Source: Bacteroidia bacterium
Lineage (GTDB): Bacteria; Bacteroidota; Bacteroidia; Bacteroidales; Prolixibacteraceae
Direction: 5' to 3'
NCBI GenBank assembly: GCA_025358395.1
Contig: JANYJT010000041.1
Coordinates: forward strand, 1 to 26,321
DNA length: 26,321 bases
In this document: one piece after another, positions 6,999 through 15,730 of the stretch
Position numbering within the stretch: position 1 is the stretch's first letter
Layout: every line of letters starts with the position of its first letter
Program-made: the position numbers and the translations under genes
Notes under the pieces: model-generated
Database searches by the model: none
What the model saw: only the letters and a program-made list of their open reading frames with translations
What the model was told of the DNA's origin: nothing

Positions 6999-7023
6999 TT
7001 TTTTATAGATAAGATGAACATTG

Positions 7024-8211
7024 TTATTCTACATACAGTACCAGTCCTTTGAGGTATTCACCTTCGGGATGGTAGATATTGATGGGGTGATCTACCGGTT
7101 GAGACAACTGGTGCAAGATACGCACCTCCCGTCCGGCTATCGCGGCAGCCGAAAAGACGGCTTCGCGGAAGTTGTTCCGGGTCACGACCTGCGAGCAGGA
7201 AAAGGTAAAAAGTATGCCTCCGGCTTTTATTTGCTGAAAAGCTTTGGCATTGAGTCGTTTATAACCTTGCAATGCCTGCGAAAGCACATTTCTGTGCTTG
7301 GCGAACGCCGGAGGATCAAGCACGATCACATCGTACTTGTTTTTGATCTCCTGCATAAAGTCGAAAGCATCAGCTACAAAAGCCTCGTGGCGCGTATCCC
7401 CCGGAAAATTCAACTCCACATTCTCGTTTGTCAGCTCAATGGCTTTGGCGGATGAATCGACCGAATGCACCAGGTTCGCGCCTCCCTGCATAGCCGAAAA
7501 GGAGAAGCCTCCGGTGTAGCAGAACATGTTAAGCACCGACTTGTCTTTGGCATAAGCAGCCAGTAATTTACGGTTCTCGCGCTGGTCGATGAAGAAACCG
7601 GTCTTTTGTCCTTCCAACCAGTCGACTTTGAAGCGATTGCCATATTCCAGCACTTCACCCGCCGAAGACAACCCAAAAAGATAGCCGTCCTTGGCTTCGA
7701 TATCCGCTTTGAAGGGCAATGTTTTGGCACTTTTATCATAAACAGCAACCAGCCTATTTCCCAAAACAGCTTTGAGCGCCCCGGTGATTGATTCCCGAAC
7801 CAGCCACATGCCAACCGTATGGGCCTGAAGGACAATGGTGCCGTTGTAATAATCCGCGATTAATCCTGGCATTCCATCCCCTTCGCCATGGATAAGCCTG
7901 TAAACGTTGGTATCCGGATCATCTGTCAGCCCCATCTTTTGACGAAGCAGATAGGCCTGTTCGATCCGCCTTTTCCAGAAATCATTGTCCGGAATGGTTT
8001 CGCCAAAGGAGAAAATCCGCACGGCAATGGATCCGATGGCGCAATGGCCGTATCCAATAATTGTTTTATCATGCTTCAGGACGCTAACAAGATCGCCCTC
8101 TTCCAGGGTACCTTCGATCCTGTCGATGGCTCCGGAAAAAACCCAGGGATGAAATCGTTCCATCGACTCCTCTTTGCCCTTTTTTAAAATAACGTTTGCC
8201 AATGGTTGCAT
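7024..8211 (-). CDS. rlmI: Class I SAM-dependent rRNA methyltransferase, RlmI-like
   Basis: The product from ATG 8211 is 395 residues, close to the 396 of E. coli RlmI; an upstream ATG at 8274 would overlap the preceding gene, so it was not used. The N-terminal 80 residues form a PUA-like RNA-binding domain (HPWVFSGAID). The Rossmann part has the SAM loop NMFCYTGGFSFSA, the acidic strand VHSVDSSAKAIELTNENVE, VLDPPAFAKHR and the FTFSCSQVV strand carrying the cysteine of m5C enzymes. RlmI methylates C1962 of 23S rRNA; orthology is inferred, so the exact base is not certain here. It starts 4 bases behind the exonuclease gene, which argues for translational coupling. Confidence 0.88.
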   Translation of the reverse strand: MQPLANVILKKGKEESMERFHPWVFSGAIDRIEGTLEEGDLVSVLKHDKTIIGYGHCAIGSIAVRIFSFGETIPDNDFWKRRIEQAYLLRQKMGLTDDPDTNVYRLIHGEGDGMPGLIADYYNGTIVLQAHTVGMWLVRESITGALKAVLGNRLVAVYDKSAKTLPFKADIEAKDGYLFGLSSAGEVLEYGNRFKVDWLEGQKTGFFIDQRENRKLLAAYAKDKSVLNMFCYTGGFSFSAMQGGANLVHSVDSSAKAIELTNENVELNFPGDTRHEAFVADAFDFMQEIKNKYDVIVLDPPAFAKHRNVLSQALQGYKRLNAKAFQQIKAGGILFTFSCSQVVTRNNFREAVFSAAAIAGREVRILHQLSQPVDHPINIYHPEGEYLKGLVLYVE

Positions 8212-8215
8212 GGGG

Positions 8216-8806
8216 TTATTTTTGGGTGAGTCCAATGTATATTTTATATGAAATCCAGGCATCCGTGGCGGCATAAACCTGTTGTTGTTCTGTCAGTACC
8301 GGGGCTTCCCAGTTGGTAAGACGTTGAGATTTGGATATACGAACCCCATGAATGATGGCAGCCAATTTCTTTAGGCTAAAATTTTCTATGCCATATAATT
8401 TGACCATCTCCTGAAGCTCGATAAATCCGCCGGGTTTGAAAGGAGTAATTTTCTGCAGTATTTTGATGTCATCCCGGATGGCCACGCCAATTTTTAGGAT
8501 ACCCGGAGAGGATAGTATTTTGATGAGTCCGGGAGAAAGGCCAATCATGTTGGTCCGGAATAGAAACGCCTCATCAGCCGTTGAAAGCTGAAGCAGCGCG
8601 ACCTGATGGCTCTGCCCTTTTTTAAAGGCCGGACGTGTCTCTGTATCGAACCCAAGAATGGGTTGCTTCTTCAGATAATTTACGGCCGCGGTGAACTCCT
8701 CCACCTTTTCTATCAGATGGATTTTCCCTTCAAATACGGATAACGGCAATTCCGATAACTCCTCGTCTGTAATGGTTTTCTTAAACTCTTTGATATATTC
8801 GCTCAT
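8216..8806 (-). CDS. 3'-5' exonuclease domain protein (RNase D-like, DEDDy)
   Basis: The 196-residue protein is a single DnaQ-like exonuclease domain. Exo I is LGFDTETRP (D54, E56), Exo II is the DD within VAIRDDIKIL, and Exo III is YAATDAWISYKIY, which has the Y-x3-D form of the DEDDy group. It lacks the HRDC domains of full RNase D, so it is closest to the short '3'-5' exonuclease domain-containing protein 2'-like proteins of Bacteroidota. It should trim RNA or DNA 3' ends using two metal ions. It sits between a long tandem repeat upstream and rlmI 4 bases downstream. Confidence 0.88.
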   Translation of the reverse strand: MSEYIKEFKKTITDEELSELPLSVFEGKIHLIEKVEEFTAAVNYLKKQPILGFDTETRPAFKKGQSHQVALLQLSTADEAFLFRTNMIGLSPGLIKILSSPGILKIGVAIRDDIKILQKITPFKPGGFIELQEMVKLYGIENFSLKKLAAIIHGVRISKSQRLTNWEAPVLTEQQQVYAATDAWISYKIYIGLTQK

Positions 8807-8861
8807 TGCTCAATTCGGCTTCTTTTTACGCCCGTCAACCTTTCAGGCTCCTGCCAGAAGA

Positions 8862-8897
8862 AGTACTTAGAGTACTTAGAGTACTTCAAGTACTTAG
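8862..8897. repeat. 9-bp tandem repeat, four copies
   Basis: AGTACTTAG occurs at 8862-8870 and 8871-8879, then AGTACTTCA at 8880-8888 and AGTACTTAG at 8889-8897. It lies upstream of the exonuclease start codon (8806) on the transcribed strand, so it would be in the leader of that gene or in a longer transcript from the DUF5063 gene. Each unit contains the 6-bp palindrome AGTACT. Confidence 0.85.
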
Positions 8898-8952
8898 AGG
8901 TACAGAACTCCTGTGTTTTTATTCTATTAATAATCAACTAATTATGCCGGAC

Positions 8953-9135
8953 TCTAACTTTAAGTACTCCAAACTCCAAGTACTCCAAACTTTCCTTTCT
9001 TCTAACTTTAAGTACTCCAAACTCCAAGTACTCCAAACTTTCCTTTCTTCTAACTTTAAGTACTCCAAACTTTAAGTACTCCAAACTTTCCTTTCTTCTA
9101 ACTTTAAGTACTCCAAACTTTAAGTACTTTAAGTA
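8953..9135. repeat. 48-bp higher-order tandem repeat, about 3.8 copies, made of 16-bp modules
   Basis: The units begin with TCTAACTTTAAGTACTCC at 8953, 9001, 9049 and 9097, a strict 48-base period. Inside each unit the module AAACTTTAAGTACTCC recurs in variant form at 16-base steps, while the third module is the T/C-rich ACTTTCCTTTCTTCT. Copies 1 and 2 are identical; copies 3 and 4 differ by CTCCAAG to CTTTAAG. The array ends at the stop codon of the DUF5063 gene. The 329 bases between 8807 and 9135 hold nothing else recognisable. It is not a CRISPR array, since no unique spacers are present. Confidence 0.85.
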
Positions 9136-9696
9136 CTATTCTACATTGGCATTCCCGTGAATAAGCGCGTGAACCGCCCTCAGTCCGTTCACCAGCTTCT
9201 GGCCCCAGTATTGCTCAAAATTATTTCTGCACTCCCAAAGAGCGACCCGCATGACCTCTACCGTTCCAATCCGGTATGAAAGAATAAAATCTTTCAAATC
9301 CTGGTATATATCGGCCACATTTTCTGAGATATTGGCTTCAACGTTCGCTTCACCCAAGGCAATACCTTGTTCAAAAATCTCAGGATAACTATCAAATTCA
9401 CCCAACTTCGAACTTAATTTCCGATGGATAAAGTTGTAATCCTCTTCCGTGACAAATTTCTCGGGTGAATCTTCCGAATCTTCCAGTTCATTCAAAGCGG
9501 GTAACAACGAAGTCTTCAGATAAAGTAAGGGTAACATCTTCTGTAACTTCCCCAGGAACTCTTTTCTTGGGAGGTTGCCAACTGACTCGGCAAACGTGCA
9601 AAATTCATTGGCAACTGTGGCAAATTCGATCACATTTCTGGAATAAACTACATCCTGGAAAAGTGATTCATCCATTGATCTTTCTTCCATTATCAC
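9136..9696 (-). CDS. DUF5063 family protein
   Basis: The 186-residue acidic, helical protein contains VVYSRNVIEFATVANEFCTF and KMLPLLYLKTSLLPAL, the conserved opening of DUF5063, and ends with WGQKLVNGLRAVHALI. No catalytic motif or membrane span is visible, and the family function is unknown. In Bacteroidota I recall this family beside the short 3'-5' exonuclease and rlmI-like genes, as here, which hints at a link to RNA metabolism (inference). The start is uncertain: methionines at residues 1, 3 and 8 are all possible. A TAnnTTTG-type promoter lies just upstream, and a long tandem repeat touches the stop codon. Confidence 0.8.
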   Translation of the reverse strand: MIMEERSMDESLFQDVVYSRNVIEFATVANEFCTFAESVGNLPRKEFLGKLQKMLPLLYLKTSLLPALNELEDSEDSPEKFVTEEDYNFIHRKLSSKLGEFDSYPEIFEQGIALGEANVEANISENVADIYQDLKDFILSYRIGTVEVMRVALWECRNNFEQYWGQKLVNGLRAVHALIHGNANVE

Positions 9697-9714
9697 TCAA
9701 AAACTAAACAGCCG

Positions 9715-9742
9715 CAAAGGTAATCAAACTTCCGTGAGTCAA
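9715..9742 (-). promoter_or_regulatory. Bacteroidota-type promoter of the DUF5063 gene
   Basis: On the minus strand TTG (9740-9742) is followed after 17 bases by TACCTTTG (9715-9722), a perfect TAnnTTTG -7 box. The start codon is 18 bases further. This separates the DUF5063-exonuclease-rlmI-helicase group from recQ, whose stop is at 9770. Confidence 0.5.
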
Positions 9743-9769
9743 GGTACTTAACTAAAAAAATGAATTTCT

Positions 9770-11674
9770 TTATTGCTTTTTTATCAGCTGACCGGATGCA
9801 TTGAGCGCGATATTTCCATGGTCAAGCATCCACCTTGTGACACGAAGAATATTTTTTTCGTTACCTTCCAGGTTTCTGTTCAACTCCTTTATTTCCATGG
9901 AACCTGCTGCCAGAAGTCCCAGAATGCGGGAACTGATATCGTTAAACTCAGCATTTGAAATGCCGGACTGATGCTCTCCTTTGCATACATCACACGCTCC
10001 GCAGGAGTTGGATTCCCGCTCCCCGAAATAGGCAAGTAACCGTACACTCCGGCATTGATCCTCCGACCGGGCATAGTCTATCACGGCATCGACCCGCATC
10101 TGGTAATTATTTTTTCGGTCGCGGTAATTTATATTAGAAATCCGTATCCTGGATGCATCCACCCTTTCGGTAAGAAACTGTACCACAGGAGCCTCCCTCC
10201 TTGGAATATAATGAATGACCTTTTGCTGTGAAAGAAATTTAAGATTTTGATACAGCTCATCGGCCGACATATTCAGCCTTCGCGCAAGCAACACCTCGTC
10301 GATTCTTACATAATCGTTGAACAATCCGGTATAGGAACGCAAAAGCATGCCAATCAGCTGTTCCAGATTTTTACTTTCGTGATTGATGCGGTAAAGTTCA
10401 TCGCGGTGCGCCAGGAAATAGAGCCTTGAGGAACTTTCAGGATCTTCGGTATACTCCAGGAAGCCTTCCCTTTCCATCAACTTCAGACTGTGGTACACCG
10501 TCGTAGCCGGAAAGCTGAACTTTCGGGCAAAATCCTCCGGTTGAAACGTATAAAATTTATTCTTGCCTGTTCCGACCGCTATCTGCAGGTAATCGCACAA
10601 TGCCTGATAAACCGCCTGAATTCGCTCTTGCTCCGGAAATGCATCGGTGACCATCTTGTGAAGCCTGCGCTTGTCGGTGCCATTGTAAATCATGAGCGCC
10701 AGAGACCTCTGACCGTCGCGGCCCGCCCTTCCGGCCTCCTGGAAATAAGCTTCGATCGAATCAGGAAGATCCAGGTGAAGGACAAACCGCACATCGGACT
10801 TGTCGATGCCCATCCCAAAGGCATTGGTGGCAACAATCACCCGCGTGGTACCTTTCATCCATTGGTTTTGCTTCTCTCTCCGCAACGCGGGATCGAGCCC
10901 GGCGTGGTAAAAATCGGCTGCAACCTCTTGCTGCCTTAACAAATCAGAAATCTCCCGGCACTTTTTTCGACTTCTTACATAGATGATTCCTGTGCCTTTT
11001 GACTTTGACACCGTCTCCATCAGATAACCTATCTTGTCCTCTTTCTGACGCACGAGATAGATGACATTCTCCCTGACAAAACTTTTCCTGAGCAGATTTT
11101 TTGTCGGGAAAAGCAATTTTTCCTGAATATCCTCCACGACTTCAGGAGTTGCCGTTGCTGTAAGAGCCAGAACCGGTACTTTCGGAAAGTGCTTCCTGAT
11201 TTCGGCAATCTTAAGATACGACGGACGAAAATCATATCCCCATTGGGAAATGCAATGCGCTTCATCGACCGTGATCAGATTCAGTTTAAAACGGATCAGA
11301 TATTCCAGAAAATTGGTCGATAAAAGCCTTTCCGGAGAGACGTATAAAAATTTGTAATCCCCATAAACTGCGTTGTTGCAGGCAATTTCTATCTCTCTTG
11401 CCGACATGCCGGAATAGATCGCCAATGCTTTGATCCCTTTGGATCTGAGATGGTCGACCTGGTCATTCATCAGCGCGATCAAAGGTGTCACAACCAAACA
11501 CATACCTTCAGTCGAAAGAGAAAAAACCTGGAAGGTAATGGATTTACCTCCGCCGGTAGGCATGAGTCCGAGCGTATCTTTCCCGGCAGCTACCGAAAGG
11601 ATTATATCTTCCTGCAAAGGCCTGAACTGCTCATAACCCCAATGCTTTAGCAATATTTCGTGGTACAAATCCAT
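9770..11674 (-). CDS. recQ: RecQ family ATP-dependent DNA helicase
   Basis: The 634-residue protein begins with the RecQ motif 0 (WGYEQFRPLQEDII) and Walker A PTGGGKS (39-45), then VTPLIALMNDQV, DEAHCISQWGYDFRP near 137, LTATATP, and the second domain with VATNAFGMGIDKSDVRFVLH and QEAGRAGRDGQ. A winged-helix-like region follows, and only near residues 545-570 do cysteines appear (CRSVRLLAYFG, then CGACDVC). In E. coli RecQ the zinc cysteines come directly after the helicase core, so this protein belongs to the longer Bacteroidota-type RecQ with the zinc-like cluster moved towards the C-terminus. It unwinds DNA 3' to 5' for repair and recombination. It is divergent from guaB. Confidence 0.88.
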   Translation of the reverse strand: MDLYHEILLKHWGYEQFRPLQEDIILSVAAGKDTLGLMPTGGGKSITFQVFSLSTEGMCLVVTPLIALMNDQVDHLRSKGIKALAIYSGMSAREIEIACNNAVYGDYKFLYVSPERLLSTNFLEYLIRFKLNLITVDEAHCISQWGYDFRPSYLKIAEIRKHFPKVPVLALTATATPEVVEDIQEKLLFPTKNLLRKSFVRENVIYLVRQKEDKIGYLMETVSKSKGTGIIYVRSRKKCREISDLLRQQEVAADFYHAGLDPALRREKQNQWMKGTTRVIVATNAFGMGIDKSDVRFVLHLDLPDSIEAYFQEAGRAGRDGQRSLALMIYNGTDKRRLHKMVTDAFPEQERIQAVYQALCDYLQIAVGTGKNKFYTFQPEDFARKFSFPATTVYHSLKLMEREGFLEYTEDPESSSRLYFLAHRDELYRINHESKNLEQLIGMLLRSYTGLFNDYVRIDEVLLARRLNMSADELYQNLKFLSQQKVIHYIPRREAPVVQFLTERVDASRIRISNINYRDRKNNYQMRVDAVIDYARSEDQCRSVRLLAYFGERESNSCGACDVCKGEHQSGISNAEFNDISSRILGLLAAGSMEIKELNRNLEGNEKNILRVTRWMLDHGNIALNASGQLIKKQ

Positions 11675-11681
11675 CGTTGTC

Positions 11682-11689
11682 CAAACATA
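11682..11689 (-). promoter_or_regulatory. Putative -7 box of recQ, very close to the start codon
   Basis: The minus strand reads TATGTTTG, a perfect TAnnTTTG match, only 7 bases before the recQ ATG at 11674. If used, transcription would start at or next to the ATG, giving a nearly leaderless mRNA. No good TTTG -33 element at the usual distance was seen. Confidence 0.3.
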
Positions 11690-11712
11690 TTCATTTTTTC
11701 ACTCATTTTTCT

Positions 11713-13224
<1,512 letters not shown>

Positions 13225-13228
13225 GACA

Positions 13229-13259
13229 TTTACGGCTTAACCTGTTAAATTTCCGTAAA
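13229..13259 (+). terminator. Imperfect hairpin after guaB
   Basis: TTTACGG (13229-13235) pairs with CCGTAAA (13253-13259), and TTAAC (13237-13241) with GTTAA (13244-13248), with a 4-base bulge on one side. It begins 4 bases after the guaB stop codon. No U-run follows, so it may end or only weaken transcription into the next gene. Confidence 0.4.
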
Positions 13260-13323
13260 AAGAGGAGGATCGCTACAACCATTCGGAACCATCTTCCGTC
13301 TAAATACCAGGAAACATAATTCT

Positions 13324-14211
13324 ATGCCAGAAGATTTCAATTTTCATCGTCGGGGATACGCGGGCCGGGTTCTTTTGCTTTTTGCATTTTTGGCCTTTTC
13401 CGGCTGCAGTTACTATGAGCGTTCTGTCGATGCGAAATATGTTGCCAAGGTGGGTGATAAAACCTACTTACTGAAAGATCTCCGATCGCAGCTTCCTTCA
13501 GGCATGACCAAGCAGGACAGTCTGTCCAGGGTCAATGACATCCTTACCCGCTGGGTAAAAAAAGAGCTGATGCTTAAGATGGCCGAAGAGAATCTGGATG
13601 AAAGTCAGCGGGATCTTTCAAAAGAACTGGAGGAGTATGGCAATGCACTTCTGATTCACCGCTACCAGCAACAACTCCTTAACCAGAAATTGGATACTGT
13701 GGTGACAGCTCAGGATATTCGTAATTACTACGACATTCATCCGGAGAAATTTACGCTCAACTACAACATCGTAAAAGCGGTTTATGTCGAAATACCCAAA
13801 AATGTGGCCAAACCCGACCTGATCAAACGTTGGATGTCAGAGAATAGTCCACGTTCGATGGTTGAACTGGAGAGTTATAGTTTCCAGTATGCCTCAAAAT
13901 ATGACCACTTTAACAACGAATGGACTGATTTCGATAAAATTCTGGCACGCATTCCAGGTGCAAAAGCCGATTCCGAACAATTACTCAGGGGATCCAAAAT
14001 ACTACAATTCAGCGATTTGAATAACTTATATTTCCTACTTGTCAACGATTATATTCTCGCCGGAGAAAAAGCTCCATTCGATTTTGTAAAGGATCGGATA
14101 GAAAGTTTAATTTTGAACAGTCGGAAAATGGAATTTCTTCAGGATCTCGAGAAAAATATTTACGAAAGAGCCAAAAGGGAAAATACATTTACCATCAAGG
14201 ATTACAAGTGA
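13324..14211 (+). CDS. SurA-related periplasmic chaperone lipoprotein without a clear parvulin domain
   Basis: A 295-residue protein with a hydrophobic signal segment (VLLLFAFLAFSGC) and a probable lipidated cysteine at about residue 28. The mature part starts with VAKVGDKTYLLKDLRSQLP, the usual opening of SurA/PpiD-type N-terminal domains, followed by helices (DILTRWVKKELMLKMAEEN). No parvulin catalytic signature (such as H-I-L-x-x near a later F-x-x-x-A-x-x-x-S) is visible, so isomerase activity is doubtful and a holdase role is more likely. It stands between guaB and the SurA-like gene, an arrangement I recall in other Bacteroidales. The stop codon touches a 7-bp repeat. Confidence 0.72.
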   Translation: MPEDFNFHRRGYAGRVLLLFAFLAFSGCSYYERSVDAKYVAKVGDKTYLLKDLRSQLPSGMTKQDSLSRVNDILTRWVKKELMLKMAEENLDESQRDLSKELEEYGNALLIHRYQQQLLNQKLDTVVTAQDIRNYYDIHPEKFTLNYNIVKAVYVEIPKNVAKPDLIKRWMSENSPRSMVELESYSFQYASKYDHFNNEWTDFDKILARIPGAKADSEQLLRGSKILQFSDLNNLYFLLVNDYILAGEKAPFDFVKDRIESLILNSRKMEFLQDLEKNIYERAKRENTFTIKDYK

Positions 14212-14237
14212 AGAGAGAAGAGAGAAGAGGGAAGAGC
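14210..14237. repeat. 7-bp tandem repeat overlapping a stop codon
   Basis: GAAGAGA occurs at 14210-14216 and 14217-14223, then GAAGAGG at 14224-14230 and GAAGAGC at 14231-14237. The first unit starts on the second base of the TGA stop codon of the SurA-related lipoprotein gene. The rest of the gap up to 14346 is AT-rich with no clear signal. Confidence 0.8.
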
Positions 14238-14346
14238 GTAGGGGCAATCCTGTGTAGCAGTCCGAATAGAAGGTGGTGAAAATAATATGTTTCAACAGGA
14301 ATAAAAAAACAGTTTCGAACACTGATTATATTTAAGTAAAGAAGAT

Positions 14347-15702
14347 ATGTTAAAACAGTTGACAAAAGGTTTATTGATATCGGGAATAATCCTCGGCTCA
14401 TTTTTCGTTTCGAAGGGTCAGGATAAGGTCATTGACCAAATTGTAGCCATTGTAGGCAGCAATCCAATCCTGAAATCAGACATCGAAACCCAGGCCATTC
14501 AAAGGCAGGCGGAGGGCCAGACCTCAGAAGGCGATGTAAAATGTGAAATTTTGGAATCACTTCTCGAACAAAAGCTGTTGCTGGCTGAAGCGGAACTCGA
14601 TACCAATATCGTGGTAACCGATAACCAGATCAACCAGAACATGGATCGAAGAATGAAATATTTCATCGAAAATATTGGTTCGGAAAAAGAGGTTGAAAAA
14701 TATTTCAACAAAACCATCAATCAGCTGAAGTCTGAGATGAGCGAGATGATCAAAGAGCAGCTGAAAACGGAACAGATGCAAACAACCATCACCAAGAATG
14801 TGACCTCGACACCTTCTGAAGTCCGCAACTACTTCAGGCAACTGCCCAAAGAAAAAATTCCAATCATTGGTTCTCAGGTAGAATATGCCCAGATCACTGT
14901 TTTACCGGTCATCACTGAGGAGGAAGACATGGATGTCAAGAGCAGGCTGAGGGAATACAAGCGACGGGTAGAAAATGGGGAGAATTTCGCCACTCTGGCT
15001 GTCATGTATTCCGAAGATCCGGGATCGGCCCGCAATGGCGGTGAAATGGACTATGTTGGACGAGCCCAGCTGGATCAGGCTTTCGCTACCGAGGCCTTTA
15101 ATCTAAAAGTTGGCGCTGTTTCGAAGGTCGTCAGAAGTGAATTTGGTTATCACATCATTCAGCTCATCGACAAAAGAGGTGAAAAGATCAAGTGCCGTCA
15201 CATTCTGATCCGTCCGAAAATCGACCCCAAAGAGCTTGCAAAATCCAAGGACCGGATTGACAGCATTGCTATCTACATCAATAAAAAATCAGTAGCCTGG
15301 GATCAGGCCGCTTATCTTTATTCTTCAGATAAAAACAGCCGAAACAATGGAGGTCTGGTTACTTCACAAAAAACCGGATCCACCAAATTTCAGTTGGATG
15401 AATTGGATCCGGATGTCAGTAAACTCATCACCGGATTAAAAGTTGGTGAGTTCTCAGCTCCCTTCTTGAGTATGGACGACAAGCAGCGACAGGTGTACAA
15501 AATCATCAAACTGCTCACACGGACCAATTCGCATCCTGCAAATCTTCAGGAAGACTATCAGCACATGAGTGAGATCTTTCTGGGAAAAAAGAAAGAAGAC
15601 ACCTACCGCGCATGGCTGGCAAAACAACAGGCCAAGACCTATATCCACATCGATGATCTCTACAGCAATTGTAATTTTAAGCTAAAATCCTGGAAGAAAT
15701 GA
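14347..15702 (+). CDS. SurA-like periplasmic peptidylprolyl isomerase and chaperone
   Basis: The 451-residue precursor has a signal peptide (about residues 1-26, ending near VSKGQ), then the SurA N-terminal domain (DKVIDQIVAIVGSNPILKSD). A parvulin domain spans about residues 178-274 with FATLAVMYSEDPGSARNGGE and FGYHIIQLIDKRG. A second parvulin-like module begins at CRHILIRPK (about 282) and ends near 390; it keeps the NNGG and GEFSAPF strands but is less regular. SurA carries unfolded beta-barrel proteins through the periplasm to the BAM complex. The neighbours (a SurA-related lipoprotein and OstA) support a role in outer-membrane assembly. The next gene starts 28 bases downstream. Confidence 0.9.
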   Translation: MLKQLTKGLLISGIILGSFFVSKGQDKVIDQIVAIVGSNPILKSDIETQAIQRQAEGQTSEGDVKCEILESLLEQKLLLAEAELDTNIVVTDNQINQNMDRRMKYFIENIGSEKEVEKYFNKTINQLKSEMSEMIKEQLKTEQMQTTITKNVTSTPSEVRNYFRQLPKEKIPIIGSQVEYAQITVLPVITEEEDMDVKSRLREYKRRVENGENFATLAVMYSEDPGSARNGGEMDYVGRAQLDQAFATEAFNLKVGAVSKVVRSEFGYHIIQLIDKRGEKIKCRHILIRPKIDPKELAKSKDRIDSIAIYINKKSVAWDQAAYLYSSDKNSRNNGGLVTSQKTGSTKFQLDELDPDVSKLITGLKVGEFSAPFLSMDDKQRQVYKIIKLLTRTNSHPANLQEDYQHMSEIFLGKKKEDTYRAWLAKQQAKTYIHIDDLYSNCNFKLKSWKK

Positions 15703-15730
15703 TTCGGATTTAAGTTGTATAAATTATGTT

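Noticed and set aside
7024..8274. Longer rlmI start at 8274
   Set aside because: It would overlap the exonuclease gene by about 60 bases; ATG 8211 gives the family length and starts right after that gene.
8806..9075. Plus-strand ORF of 89 codons with repeated SNFKYSKLQVLQTF
   Set aside because: Its repeated protein text is only a translation of the tandem DNA repeat; 48 is divisible by 3, so the frame stays open by chance.
8953..9135. CRISPR-like array
   Set aside because: The 48-base units are contiguous, with no unique spacers, and no cas genes are near.
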